Shown here piece by piece: positions 12,431 through 23,287 of a stretch of 64,000 nt of DNA (position 1 is the first letter of the stretch; the number at the start of each line of letters is the position of its first letter). Location of the stretch: positions 3,410,001 through 3,474,000 of the forward strand of contig CP085829.1 in assembly GCA_020809705.1 (NCBI GenBank), given 5' to 3'. A program made the translations under genes and the position numbers. The notes under the pieces are model-generated. The model saw nothing but the letters and a program-made list of their open reading frames with translations. It was not told the origin of the DNA and did not search any database. Origin of the DNA: Calonectria ilicicola. Lineage: Eukaryota > Ascomycota > Sordariomycetes > Hypocreales > Nectriaceae.

Positions 12431-13587
12431 GGTGTCAATGGTTCTCTTTGGGCTGGCTCGGAATCGGAATCGCGGGGGCGGGCGGAATTGGACATTGCTG
12501 GCTGCGCTGCAAACTGGGCGCCCTCTGCTATTTAACTGGCAGCCTTGCCGAGTCGGCCAACTTTTACTCGCTTCTGCGAGCCACAATAATGCGCGACCAT
12601 AACAGTTGATCTATGGCCATTTTTAGGTCTATATTTTCTTGGCAAAGCACAAATCTGGCCCCTGGCAGCGAGGGCTAGAGCATTGGCCGCTCGGTTCAGT
12701 TTCATCAACCCAAATTCTATCCTCGTATGATGGCCAAATCAAGCCAGCCATCCCTCGTCTGGTGCCCGGGAAGAAAGGCATACCGCCTTTGTTGGGTGCC
12801 GCTTCTGTCGCGTTTGCCGCCGCCCCGAGATACCTTGTTCGCCATGTTGGTTGTCCAAGTGGACATGGAGTCTCTTGGCTGCAATTTCCCCAGCCTAGCT
12901 CTCACAAATCTCACTGCTTGTCCCCCAAACCTGTGTCGCACCCAGTAAAAACCCCAATAATGAAGCGCCCAAGCGGCAAGCACCTCAGCATCCCAAGGTC
13001 AAAATAGCCATAGGAAGCGAAACATACGGATGCGCCATCGCAATCGAGATCAAAGCCTAGGGCTTCTCCGTCTCGACCCACAGACTCACCCGCACTCATA
13101 TAACGCAGACCGCTTCGAGACGGCCCGGGCCCGCAACTGCCGTCCATAGTGCCTCTCCTCCCGGCAGATTCACCATGATCATATCACATATCACTATGTA
13201 TCTAGATCCGCGTCGATAGGGCCACGACTAGTTGGGGGAAAGCTCGTGTGCCCAATCACGACCCCCCGGTTTCCAGGCGTGCTACTAATCTGACTTTGGT
13301 ATTTCTCGCCTCAAGCTTCCCTTTTGCGAGGTCCAGTTTATTCTTCGGAAACGGCAAATCATCAAAGCTTTTCCATTAGCAAGGAGTCCTAGCTAATTAT
13401 TACCTAAGAATTATAGATGGTATCAGGACTTCAGATTCTAACCCAATGACATATAGTCGGATGGGCCGTTTCATCCGGAATGCCTGTCAATAAAGCATGC
13501 CCTGTCCTAGACGGCAACTCCGACAACATCAACCTCCTTCGGGTCGCACTGGTGCCGTCGCGCGAGTGGGGGGGGGGGGTAGTAGTC
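12431..13587. other. intergenic, nothing recognised
   Basis: About 1.2 kb between the unrecognised gene (whose promoter must lie here) and the 3' end of the SET gene. Overlapping short frames exist on both strands (for example minus 12911-13147) but none shows a domain. A run of 13 G occurs at about 13567-13580, just past the SET stop codon. Confidence 0.5.
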
Positions 13588-14774
13588 CTAGATTCCCCTT
13601 TCGTCTTCTTCTAACTTATCTATCGTTTTCTGAACCATGGTTCCAATTTGCTGCCACCTTTTCCGAAGCCACTCGCGCTGAATGTCGAGTCCCACTTCCA
13701 ACTCGTCAATTTTCCTTAGATTGGCCTCAATGATGCTTAAATATCCCTGCAGCGCGTCTAAAAGTAGATTATCTACCTCGGCTTGTGAATAATTTCCGTC
13801 GTCTTCAGCATCAAAGAATCTCTGCCATTGTCGCGGCGTGCAGCAAAGCATTCGCAGCGCCACTTGGGTTCGGTGACAGCCAAGGGTCTGTTCGTCTAAT
13901 GTGTACCGACCCAAAAACCCGACGCTCTCAAGGTCAGCGCGCTGTTGTTTGTTTAAACGAGGTACGATGAGATCGTCCAAGTACACATCGTCCCAGCGAT
14001 TGATGTCTAGAATAAAGCCATACTCGGTCAGGAGAAAGTCATTTGAGTGGGCTCCATATGAGACAAAGACTTCTTCGCCCTCATTATAAGCCCGATCGGC
14101 AACAATATTATATCCCATGGCAGTATACGAAAGCTGGCATCCCTGATCGGCGTGATTGAAGAGATCGGCTGCAGGCATGCAGACGAGACGGTCTGCCTGA
14201 GCATACGTCTTCATCTTTGGCATGCTATTGTAGAAGGTACGGGTGTTTACGAGCACCCAAGAGTACAGGTACTCATCCCTGGTTAGATCCGGAAACGCCT
14301 TCAGGACAATGTCGCACTCGCGTCGAAAGTTGCTCGTTTGATTGCCCAAAAGAGACTTAGCTCGAGTCGGGAGCAGCTCTTGCAGCTCCTTAGACCACAA
14401 GATTGGCATGCCAGCTTCGAGGTCTTCCTTGGTGGGGAGAACAGTTCTCCACACGGCAAAATCTTCACTCTTATCCAGGGCAATCTCGGCGGCAAGGATT
14501 CCATGAACTGAAACACCTGCAAGAGCCTCAGCAATGGGCCCGGGCACGGTGTCTATAGTGCGGAGAGCTTTGATGGGCACGCTCAGAATGACATCGTTGG
14601 CCTATAAATTTGTATTAGCAAGCAGGAAAATGGCTGGTCTCAGAAGGGACATACTCTAATATTGCGGGTTGCAACAACACCGATACCTCGTGTGGGAATT
14701 ACTTTGGGCTCAATTCCTTTCAATTTGACGCCCTTGCTCTCCGCCCAGGGAAGGAAAGCCTCGTCAATTGACAT
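13588..14774 (-). CDS. SET-domain protein methyltransferase (SETD3/SETD6/Rkm-like class)
   Basis: Exons 14774-14655 and 14601-13588 (53-bp intron, GTATGT...TTATAG) give 377 aa. The first exon adds the start of the SET fold, RGIGVVATRNIR, which continues ANDVILSVP. Later SET landmarks follow: YLYSWVLVNTRTFY, the conserved ADLFNHAD motif, and EGEEVFVSYGAHSNDFLL, which carries the YG pseudoknot region that binds S-adenosylmethionine. The C-terminal third (about 250-377) is helical, as in the substrate-binding domain of the Rubisco-LSMT/SETD3 class. These enzymes methylate lysine (or histidine) on non-histone proteins such as ribosomal proteins and elongation factors; the substrate here is unknown. 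The gene is divergent from the UBX gene, sharing a 672-bp promoter region. Confidence 0.85.
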
Positions 14775-15446
14775 TTTGAATGCGCGAATTGGGATGATTC
14801 ACTGAAATTTTGCAAGTGGTGGAAAAACCACTATATGTATCACCAACTTGGAATCCTGTGCCCGCGGGCAGTCGAGTTTTGCTAACCTATGACTCTAAGC
14901 CCATGGCGCATGCGCTGCAGTGAATGATGAGACCTGCGCATATCCAGAGCGGGACAAGTCGGTGAGTCAGCATTGATCGACTATGGTCCTACAGCACGTT
15001 TGGTTGACGTGGGGCACCAAGACCGGCGGGGTGCCACGTGATTCACGTCAACCATGCTGAACAGATTGGAGCTTCCCCAGTCACTTTTAGCCAACAAATG
15101 CGGCCTTCTACCGCTAGATTGCAGCCAAACCTCAATGCGACTTAGAAGCCACTGGGAGACGTTTTTTGATGCTTCTGGCCCAGTGCTTGTCCCAGATATG
15201 ATATAAGACTCCCTTTCCCCCCCCCTATTTCATCCTCTCCCACGCCCACAGCGTTCCTGCAGTCTTACCCCGCTGACAAGGCGAAGACACCTTTCGTGTA
15301 AGGTGTACCAGCCACAACACGTCGCGGGCATCCTTCACTGCTGTCACGTCGTTGCCAGCACATTTACCACCCTGCCTTTAATCCCCATCCTCTCTTTTTC
15401 TTCTTCTTTTTCTACTTAATTTACACACCAGCACCTCCTGTTCGGC
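14775..15446. promoter_or_regulatory. shared divergent promoter of SET and UBX genes with nested inverted repeat
   Basis: The 672 bp between the two start codons holds a perfect 10-bp inverted repeat, TGGTTGACGT at 15001-15010 and ACGTCAACCA at 15045-15054. Nested inside is a second pair, GGCACC at 15013-15018 and GGTGCC at 15030-15035. Each outer arm contains TGACGTG followed by G (left) or A (right, read on the minus strand), which resembles the bZIP/XBP1-type unfolded-protein-response element. A CACGTG E-box core overlaps at about 15035-15040. Pyrimidine-rich sequence precedes the UBX ATG, as is common in fungal promoters. Function is inferred. Confidence 0.5.
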
Positions 15447-16975
15447 ATGTTTTACGAAGGGACTTTGCAAGACGGCATTTCCACAGCCGTGGATCAGCAG
15501 AAGCTGGTGCTGTGCTTTGTCACTGGTATGTTTTGCGTCACCACCTAGCGTCGCGAATTTGGATACTCACCTGACCACACAGATGAGAGCGACGAAAGCA
15601 CAACATGGGAGAAGGAATTCTTGTCTGATGAAGCTGTATGAATCCAACTGGTTCAAAACGTCCCGCGCCGAGCTCCGCTAATTCTGCTACAGCTTACTGA
15701 CTTGGTCAACGACCAGTCAATCGCCCTGCGCCTCAAGGCTGGGTCTGATGAGGCTGGGTATCTAGCACAAATCTTCCCCCTCCCCCGTACCCCAACAGTC
15801 GTCATTATTAAAAATGGCGAGCTCAAGGAGTACATTACGCCCGGGACCAGCAAGGAGGATTTCATCCGCAGAGTCCAAAACTCCTTCAGCGCCTCATCGT
15901 CATCAACCTCTGCAGCAGCCCAGCCAGCAGCCAGTACTCCACAACCCGAGCCTGCCGCCAGCTCCAGCACCGGCACTCCACCGGCTGTGTCATCATCGGG
16001 GGAGTCAGAAACTGCTGAAAATGTGCGCCGAATCCTTGCCGAGCGAGCTGCCAAGCTCAAAGCTCAGAAGGAGGAAGCCGAGCGCAAGGCCAAGGAGGAG
16101 CGCGCAAAAGCAAAAGCCAAAGCAAAGGCCGAGGCCGAAACCGGCGCCAACACAAACAACGCTCAGGCACATAAGGCGGCCGAAGCTGTGAAGAAGAGGC
16201 GTCAACAGGAGCAGGATGAGCGCCGCCGCATCCTGAAGCGCATAGAGGATGACAAGGCGGAGCGCAAACTCCGCGCTGCTGCTCGAGAGGCCCAACGTAC
16301 CGAAGATGTAAAAGCGGGGGATGTTGCCGCTTCACTGGTGAATGCGCCGGAGAGCAAGATTCCCTCCACAAGCAAGCCCAGTGGCATGACGGCCCTGCAG
16401 GTGCGATTATTTGACGGATCAACGCTTCGGAACCGGTTCAAGACGGCAACCCCTCTCAGGGAGGTTCGCCGCTGGGTTGACGAGAACCGAAAGGACGGCA
16501 CCCAACCATATACGTTTAAGCACCTTCTCACGCCACTTCCCAACAAGACAATTGACGAGACAGAGGAGGACAAGTCGGTTGGAGTTCTTGGACTGTCGCC
16601 GTCGTCGACGCTTGTTCTCATCCCAGTTAAGAGCTACACGTCTGCATACGATGGCGCATCGCAGGGCTTCCTGTCGCGATTCATCGCACTCGTCATGGGT
16701 TTCTTTACTTGGATTCTGAGCCTGTTTGGCTCAGGCGAAGCCCGAGGAGAGAATGGTGAAGCGCGCGTAGATGAAGATTCACCAGAGACATCCCAAGAAC
16801 GATCTCGGATACAAGGTTTCCAGAACCCGAATGATCGGCGCCGGGATCAACAATTGTACAACGGTAATTCTGTGAGTCTACGCCACGTTGCCCAATTACC
16901 TGTCGAAGGAAAATTACTAACATGGCACAGCTGAACTTTGAGCCACGACCAGATGAAGAGGGGAAAGAAGACTGA
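15447..16975 (+). CDS. UBX-domain protein, ER-associated degradation factor (UBXD2/erasin-like)
   Basis: Exons 15447-15525, 15583-15635, 15693-16871 and 16931-16975 give 451 aa. Residues 1 to about 115 form a thioredoxin/UAS-like domain (LVLCFVTDESDESTTWEKEF, FPLPRTPTVVIIKNGELKEY). A Ser/Ala/Pro linker and a long charged coiled coil follow (about 155-260, many ERAKAK-type repeats). The UBX domain lies at about 276-360 (ALQVRLFDGSTLRNRF ... SPSSTLVLIPVK) and should bind Cdc48/p97. A hydrophobic hairpin at about 370-390 (FIALVMGFFTWILSLFG) would insert into the ER membrane. This order is that of human UBXN4/erasin, which links Cdc48 to ER-associated degradation. A PLPN loop stands where many UBX domains have FPR. 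It is convergent with the Mix17-like gene. Confidence 0.9.
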
Positions 16976-17269
16976 GGCGCCAAATATGTATGAGAGACTT
17001 TGAGTGAAGAATCGGAATTCCCAGGCAGAGTGGGATTGTGGTATTTTTTTGATATTATACAATGGCACAATGCCGAGCTGTAACAGTAGTTTATTCCCCC
17101 TTAGTCCAGTATGCACGCACGCTTTGAAAGGAACTCGTGTAGGCTCCTCATGCTTTCATTGTTTCGTGTCTAGTTCATTGTGTCATATGCTATCCCCAAC
17201 TGTCTTGTTTCTTTTCTGGTCTTTTTTTTTTTTTTGTTTTATTCTTACACCTTCAAAGGGATGCTATCC

Positions 17270-17885
17270 TTATTGGTTGGCAGCAGCCTGGCAGGCCTTG
17301 AGCTGCTCAACGTACCAGTTGCAGATCTGCATGTTGCCGTTGTTGTCGTCCATGCACTTGGTGAAGTCCTGGGCGATGCCGGCGCAGTTGTTGAAGCTCT
17401 GTGTCTGGTTCTGGGCAGGGGCAGCGGCCTGGGGAGCGGGAGCAGGCTCAGAGGAGCCGCCGGAGAAGAGACCACCGATGGCGTGGCCGACCGAGGAGCC
17501 GATGGCAACACCGCTGTGAGGGCATGGTCAGTTACACGTGGTCCGGACGAGAGGCCACGGAGGGCCGAGCTTTTTGGGGTGGAGGGGGGGGTTAAAAAGT
17601 TCGGAGCCATCCGCTGAAGAGGGAAAAAAAAACAATATGGCAAATAAAAAGTGTAATTGGGTTCGATTGCCGGGAGGAGACTACTTACGCAGCGGTGCTG
17701 GCCATCTGGCCGAAGAGGCCGGGGCCCTGGGGAGCGGCCTGGACAACCATGGGCTGCTGAGGAGCGGCGGCGGCGGGAGGAGCAGCCATGGTGGTGGCAG
17801 GACGGTGCTGCTGGGGAGCAGGAGTGGGAGTGTGCGCGGTAGGGCGCGAGGCGGCAGGACGGGCGGCGGAGCGTTGGCGAGGCAT
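17270..17885 (-). CDS. MIX17: twin CX9C mitochondrial protein, Mix17/CHCHD2 family
   Basis: Exons 17885-17689 and 17513-17270 (intron with GTAAGT donor) give 146 aa. The N-terminus is rich in Arg, Ala and Pro without acidic residues (MPRQRSAARPAASRPTAH), typical of a mitochondrial targeting sequence. The centre has the family's glycine-rich hydrophobic helix (GVAIGSSVGHAIGGLF). The C-terminal CHCH domain has two exact CX9C pairs, C-AGIAQDFTK-C and C-NWYVEQLKA-C, separated by an MDDNNGNMQI linker. Mia40 oxidises such pairs in the intermembrane space. Human CHCHD2/CHCHD10 and yeast Mix17 act in respiratory function and cristae upkeep; the exact job in fungi is not settled. Confidence 0.9.
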
Positions 17886-18670
17886 TGCGATTGAGGTTCG
17901 TGGGTGAGCGTGCGTGTAGCTTGCGGATTGCGGCGGTGGGACGGAGCAGTGGTGGACGAGGATGGAGTTTTAACAAGGTCGCAAAGCACAAAGTCGTTGA
18001 GGACGGAGAAAAGAAGCCGGCCAAGGTCGGATTTCGGGGACGGCCTGTCGCGCAGCCAATGGGAGGCGGCGGGTTTCAATGGCGGGTGGGGAAGGCCCCT
18101 GGTATTCGCATCTTGCCTTTGTGGCGCAGGGTCCTCAACCGAGTTCCCGCTTGTCGCCGGCTTTTGGGTCGTTGTTTTTAGTGGACAGGTGCTGCTGGAA
18201 GACTCGAGAACAGGCAGAATCGCTACGCCATGTCCGTGTATCTATGAGTAACTAACCGGGTCAATTCATTGCAAGGCTATTTCTGTAGTGCCGCCGGCCA
18301 TTGTCTATTAATCCGATATATCATCTCGGAGATACGGTCCACCGAAGGGGGGAAATAATGTAAACTCCTCAAACGCCGCATATGCATCCAGAACATTCCC
18401 AGCAACCAACCTCGCGGGAGTCAGGCACCTACAGTACATCACCTGACGCACTCGCCATCTGTCCCCGTTTTCTTCCTTTTGGGTATCAATCCGCGCGTTT
18501 CTCTGAAACTCGATGTTCCCGGAATCCTCCGCCACATGGTAATATTGGAAAGCCACACCGCACTACCCAGGTGCTCGAGGCCGCGAAATCTAAAGGTGCC
18601 CGTGACCCAAAAGCCTTGCCACCCAGCTGCTCATTCCATACCAAGGGATGCATACAATGCCGCGTGCTGT
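17886..18670. other. intergenic, Mix17 promoter region
   Basis: 785 bp between the Mix17 start and the LRP1 stop, both genes on the minus strand. It must contain the Mix17 promoter. Open frames here have no recognisable content. Confidence 0.5.
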
Positions 18671-19388
18671 CTACCTTTGTTTCTTTTGCTTGTGCTTGTT
18701 CTTGTGTTTCCTCCTGTTCTTCCCATCTTGAGCGCCCGACGCGGAAGCCGACGATGGAACAGGCGACTCCTCTGCAGGTCGCTTGCGGTTCTCGACAGTC
18801 TTGAGCAAGGCCTTGGCGCGCTCCTCGGCAATCTTTTCTGCAAGCTTGCTACTAATAGTCTTGTTATCCGCCTAGTAGCAATGGTTAGCGACCCGCATAG
18901 ATGGTGATGGTGGGTGTGTAAGAATAGTAAACGCGTACCAAGTCTGCCTTGAGAATGCGAGCGGTGGCCTCCTGGTTCACCGTCAGATTTCGCTGCTCCT
19001 CGGGTTGCTCTGCAGCCTTAATTTTGGCAAAATACTGCTGGACTCTCTTAAGTTCGTCAAAGACAGCATGTTCCTGCACATCAGTTCCCTGCAATTTCAA
19101 CGCGGCTGAATCCAGATTATTAGCAAAAAGAGGCGCAAGATAATAATAATAGTGCATCAAATGCACAACGTAGCAGTGTCGCCGCCTACTGACTTGGGTA
19201 AACTTACAAAATAGCAATGATTCAATAGAATAGGCCGACAGCGCAAACAGCTTGGCCTTGTCCAGGAGAGGGAGCTGCGACGCCAGACCCTCGAGATTAC
19301 CAGTCAAAGGCTGCAACGCCTCCTCGAGGGCGTCCAGCTGAGCGTCCAGCCGGTCCAGATCCGGCGAGATATCCTTGACGTCTCCCAT
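18671..19388 (-). CDS. LRP1: exosome cofactor Lrp1/Rrp47 (C1D family)
   Basis: Exons 19388-19208, 19105-18939 and 18871-18671 (introns 102 and 67 bp, branch sites GCTAAT and GCTAAC) give 182 aa. The N-terminal Sas10/C1D domain is helical: ISPDLDRLDAQLDALEEAL, LPLLDKAKLFALSAYSIESL, then FSALKLQGTDVQ across the first splice. A second helical part (VFDELKRVQQYFAKI) follows. The C-terminus is very basic (NRRKHKNKHKQKKQR). Yeast Lrp1/Rrp47 binds Rrp6 and RNA, and helps the nuclear exosome trim 5.8S rRNA and snoRNA precursors. Length fits the family (about 180-200 aa). Nuclear location is inferred from family and the basic tail. Confidence 0.9.
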
Positions 19389-20171
19389 TTTCTGCGTCAA
19401 TCAGAGGTGGAACGGCAGTTGCAAGTCGCAAGGCTGAGATGGACCTTGGTGTCGTCTGTCACATGAAAGAAAGTTGCGACGAAGAAACTTGACGCAGTTG
19501 TGCCCAATGTGGACTAGCGTATTTCTTTATCGGGGCGGAAGCACATAGCAAAATGCTGTCTCGTGCGCAGGTCAATCATGCACGACGAAGAGCTGGATCA
19601 AAGAAATGAGATAAAAGTCCAGGTCAATTCGGATTTGACATTGTATTACCAGGGAATTAATGCCATTTTTATTTTCTTGACCTAGTTATGTTAGACTTTT
19701 TCTCATGCCAACCTTCGTAAACCGGTTTGACCGCACACATGAAAAGGATCAATAACTGAACCACACAGCATGTCATTTTTCTTGCTCTCTTCATAATCTT
19801 TCGACAAGGGGGGGGTTTCTTTTTTCCTTTAAATAAACAATCCATGAAATGATTTCATGGCCAGGTCGTCGTCCCTCAATCGCGAGTCTGCCATTGAAGG
19901 AAATGGCCAATAGCGTTATCGCTAAAACGTCAATCCAAAATTCCCAACTCCATGGATCCGCTAGCCCTGATTGGGCGAAACTTGCTCGACAGCTCAGAGG
20001 GAAAAAATCGGAGCCGTCCTGATCTCCTTGGATCCGTCCACTCGCCAAATCCACGCAACACCAACGAACTTTGATATTCTACCCCACGACCACTTCACGC
20101 CCCTCGACCTCGCATACGTCTCGCCCTCGCCAAATCCGCCCATCGGCTGATCTTCGACTCCCACCGCGCGC
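19389..20171. other. divergent intergenic region, LRP1 and KPR-like promoters
   Basis: 783 bp between the LRP1 start (minus strand) and the ketopantoate-reductase-like start (plus strand). It serves both promoters. No further feature is seen apart from short A/T-rich tracts near 19640-19700. Confidence 0.5.
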
Positions 20172-21646
20172 ATGGGCGCATCCAGCCTGTGATCCTACCC
20201 CGGGCCTCGGGCAACTCGCCGTGGCCACCCAATCCCACCTCCGCTCTATCCTCCTCCAGAACCGCCAAACTGGCGGGTTTACAAAGTGCGCGGGCTTCCG
20301 CCCGATTCCCGCGCAGAATATCACAGTGTCTAAGAAATGGCCCCGCTGTAAACCGGGTGCGCGGCTCAAGATGCTTCGCCTCTGCCACATCAACCACCCG
20401 CCAGAATAATGACACAGCCAAGGCCATCCCACCAGAGCTGGGAGGCGTCCCTCCATGGAAAAGCACCACACAAACCGCTGAGACCATCGCGACGGCACCA
20501 CCACCCGCATCAAAATTCCACATTCCCTCGATAATCCTTCCCGCCAAAGCGTCGAAATCAGACCCCGTCCACAAAATTCACATCCTCGGTGACGACGTGA
20601 GATCTCGATTCATCGCCCACGCTCTTTCCGGAGTATACGATTCCGTCTCGTTACTAAGCTACAAAGCAATGCCCAAATCCAGATACAAAAATATCGAAGT
20701 GGCTCAACAAGACACTGTCCGGAGAAATGCGTCATGGGAGCCCAGTCTAGCTCCTGCCCAGGAGCACGTCAAAGCCGACAAGTCGCACATTAGCCAATTA
20801 ATCGTTACCGGTCGTGGATACGAAGCGGTCAAGGCCTTGGATTCAGTCAAAGAACGGGTGGACGAGAACACAGCTGTGTGTTTGCTCAATGATGGCATGG
20901 GTGTACTAGAGCATGCACAGGAGCATATCTTCAAGGATACAGAAAAAGCACCTGGCTTTATTCTCGGGCACATGAGCCATGCTCTAGCGTACAACCGGAA
21001 TAGGAAGTCTGTCAAGGAGCTAAAAACGGGACGTATGGTATTAACCCAAGTGGAAGATGGGACTGGCCGAGAAGCTACTCCAAACGAGATGCTTTTGGAA
21101 TACATCAACCAGGGAAAGGCCCTCCGAGCAACAGCAGGCACCTTTGAAAACTGGATGCGATTCAAGCTACCGTCAATGGTATTCACCGCCGCTGTAGAGC
21201 CCGTATGCGTGCTCCTGGAAATCCCATACAAAGCTCTCTTGGAAAACAAGTCAGCACAGAGCATGATATACAGGCTGCTCGATGAGATTGTCACTGTGGT
21301 GGACCACATGGATGAGCTCCAGAACGCGCAAGACCTTAAGAAATTTATTCACGATGGGGCTCTGAAGAAGTGGTGCTTTCAGAGGATTATGGGCAAGGCA
21401 TCAGCGCCTTGCGACCTTTTGAAGCGGGTTGAGAAGGGTTGGCAGACGGACATTCGATACCAAAACGGCTTCTTCAGGAAGCGAGGGAAGCTACTCGGCA
21501 TTGACATGCCGCTAAATGATTTCATGATACAGATGGTCGAAGCCAGGCGTCTCGAAGCCATGGCCAAGATGGATTCTTGGGTCCGGGTAGAGGAAAAGTC
21601 GATGGAGCGCCTAGACGGCAGAGCAGACCAGTCGACGCGCAATTAG
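20172..21646 (+). CDS. mitochondrial ketopantoate-reductase-like protein (PanE/ApbA fold)
   Basis: The main frame is open from 20075 to 21646 but has no ATG before residue ~127 of the model below, inside the nucleotide-binding fold. A 17-bp first exon (20172-20188) joined to 20260-21646 across a 71-bp intron (GTGATC...CTCCAG) restores a start and gives 467 aa. The resulting N-terminus, MGASSLTAKLAGLQSARASA and the Arg/Ser-rich stretch after it, looks like a mitochondrial presequence. A Rossmann start VHKIHILGDDVRSRFIAHAL follows; it lacks the usual GxGxxG. Further on come LIVTGRGYEAVKAL, ENTAVCLLNDGMGVLEH, GFILGHMSHALAYN and a helical C-terminal domain (WMRFKLPSMVFTAAVEPVCV) typical of PanE/ApbA. 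Family members reduce ketopantoate with NADPH. The altered motif makes catalysis doubtful; a mitochondrial regulatory role is possible. Confidence 0.75.
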
Positions 21647-21970
21647 CAATAAGGGATCGTAACATTCATGGCGAACGGCGGGGTTAGAGGCGGTTGCATG
21701 TACCATACTTATCACGCATTAGACGGCACAAGTGTTATTAAAGAGTAGCGTATTTCATACTATGTTCAATATTCATCTCCCGGAAATCTAGTTGTGTCGC
21801 CTTTGTTTATTTTGGTGTTGGTTTAGCAAGGATGAAGCCTTAGAAGTGGTCATGAGCAGTTAGAGGTCATGTGACGCCTTCAAACCAGTTGCCCCTCCAC
21901 CAAATGCAGCCCCGCGGTTGGCTTCCGCTGGGCTGATTTACCCGGCGACAAACCACCCGACTACGCAAAA

Positions 21971-22524
21971 ATGGATGACGCAGAACTAGACCAGGTGATT
22001 ATATCAGGCCTCGCTGTTCCTACTCCTTCTTCGTGCTGATACACGGTGTCTCTAGATCCGAAAGGCTCGTCTCGAGCAGCTCAAGGCCCAGGGCGCAGGC
22101 TCAGGCGGCGGCCCCTCCGGTGGGCAGCAAGAGCAACAGCGACAGTAAGCAAACATCCCCCCTTCTCTACTGCATCTCTGGGTCAATAGAGCCAAATAAT
22201 GCACCGGGACTTGTTGGTTTTCTAACGCGATCAAACAAAACTAGGCAGGCAGACGACGCGCGACAGAACGTCCTCAACCAGATCCTCCACCCGGAAGCCA
22301 TGGACCGCCTAGGTCGCATTCGCCTCGTCAAGGAGGAGCGCGCCAACGACGTCGAGAACCGCCTCATCATGCTCGCCCAGACGGGTCAGCTCCGCCAAAA
22401 GGTCACCGAGGACCAGCTCAAGGACCTACTCAACGCCATGTCGGAGAAGAAGGAGGAGGAGAAGATTGTCGTCAGCAGGCGCAAGGCCTGGGACGATGAC
22501 GACGACGACCTGCTCGACCTGTAA
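21971..22524 (+). CDS. PDCD5/TFAR19 family DNA-binding protein
   Basis: Exons 21971-21994, 22056-22144 and 22245-22524 give 130 aa. Sequence in order: MDDAELDQIRKARLEQLKAQ, a Gly/Gln-rich linker (GAGSGGGPSGGQQEQQRQ), then the conserved three-helix core (ILHPEAMDRLGRIRLVKEE, NRLIMLAQTGQLRQKVTEDQ, LKDLLNAMSEKKEEEK), ending in an acidic WDDDDDDLLDL tail. Length and order match PDCD5 proteins of eukaryotes and archaea (about 110-135 aa). In animals the protein promotes apoptosis and binds chaperonin CCT; the fungal role is unclear. The first exon is only eight codons and ends at a weak GTGATT donor, the same donor class as in the upstream KPR-like gene. Confidence 0.93.
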
Positions 22525-23287
22525 ATAGGCGGCTGGGCTTATGTTTTACAGGCTGCGGAAATATGAGAGGGGTAAAAAATTGATGTGTGACGATCCATGA
22601 TACCATTCAGTATACATATGGCAAGGCGAGGCACATGGGCTTCGACAGGTGGAGCGGTTTTTTTTGTCTTTTCACGTAGGTGGAAATATTGGCGAGACTA
22701 CGGAGAGCAAACCAAAAATAAAGAAAGAAACGCGGTCTCTATGATTCCGAAGGTTCATGTTTCTTTTTTTCCTCTTTGCAAATCATGACCTTGTTACACC
22801 ATCTTGCCCCGGCGAATGTTGAATCCGAACCTCGTTTACTTAGGAGCATGCATTGGTTAGAATAGGGCAGCGGCTGCCTCTCATGCCAAACAAACAACGT
22901 CATTGTGGCCGCGGACGGCATAACTTTGGTGCACCCCTGAGAACCCAGGCACGAAACTTCACCAAGGCCAACCCAATCTCCAACGAAGCCAGTGCCCTTG
23001 TGTGAGGTAGCAGCCACAAAGTTCATTTACAGTTTTCAGCGTTGAGCTTGATTACACAAAAACGATGACCCTGATTCAACGGTCGAGGAAGGCTTGAGCT
23101 AGCCCAATTCCCATGCAAAGCTACGCCAATGCTAGCAACCAGCGAATTGCAAACTCGAAACCATTCATTATGCCATCATACACTATATTACACACACAAG
23201 TTTTACGTGGGCTAGTACTACACGGGGAACATCGTCTTCCGACGGAACCTTGACCAAGCAAGCAGAGAAGTTATAGTAGTGGGGGTA
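22525..23287. other. convergent intergenic region
   Basis: 763 bp between the PDCD5 stop and the COQ4 stop, in tail-to-tail orientation. It should hold both 3' UTRs. No gene or repeat is seen. Confidence 0.5.

Noticed and set aside
12026..12602. Plus-strand frames of about 170 codons
   Set aside because: They are antisense shadows of exon 1 of the four-exon gene at 10995-12430, which has consistent splice sites in its own frame.
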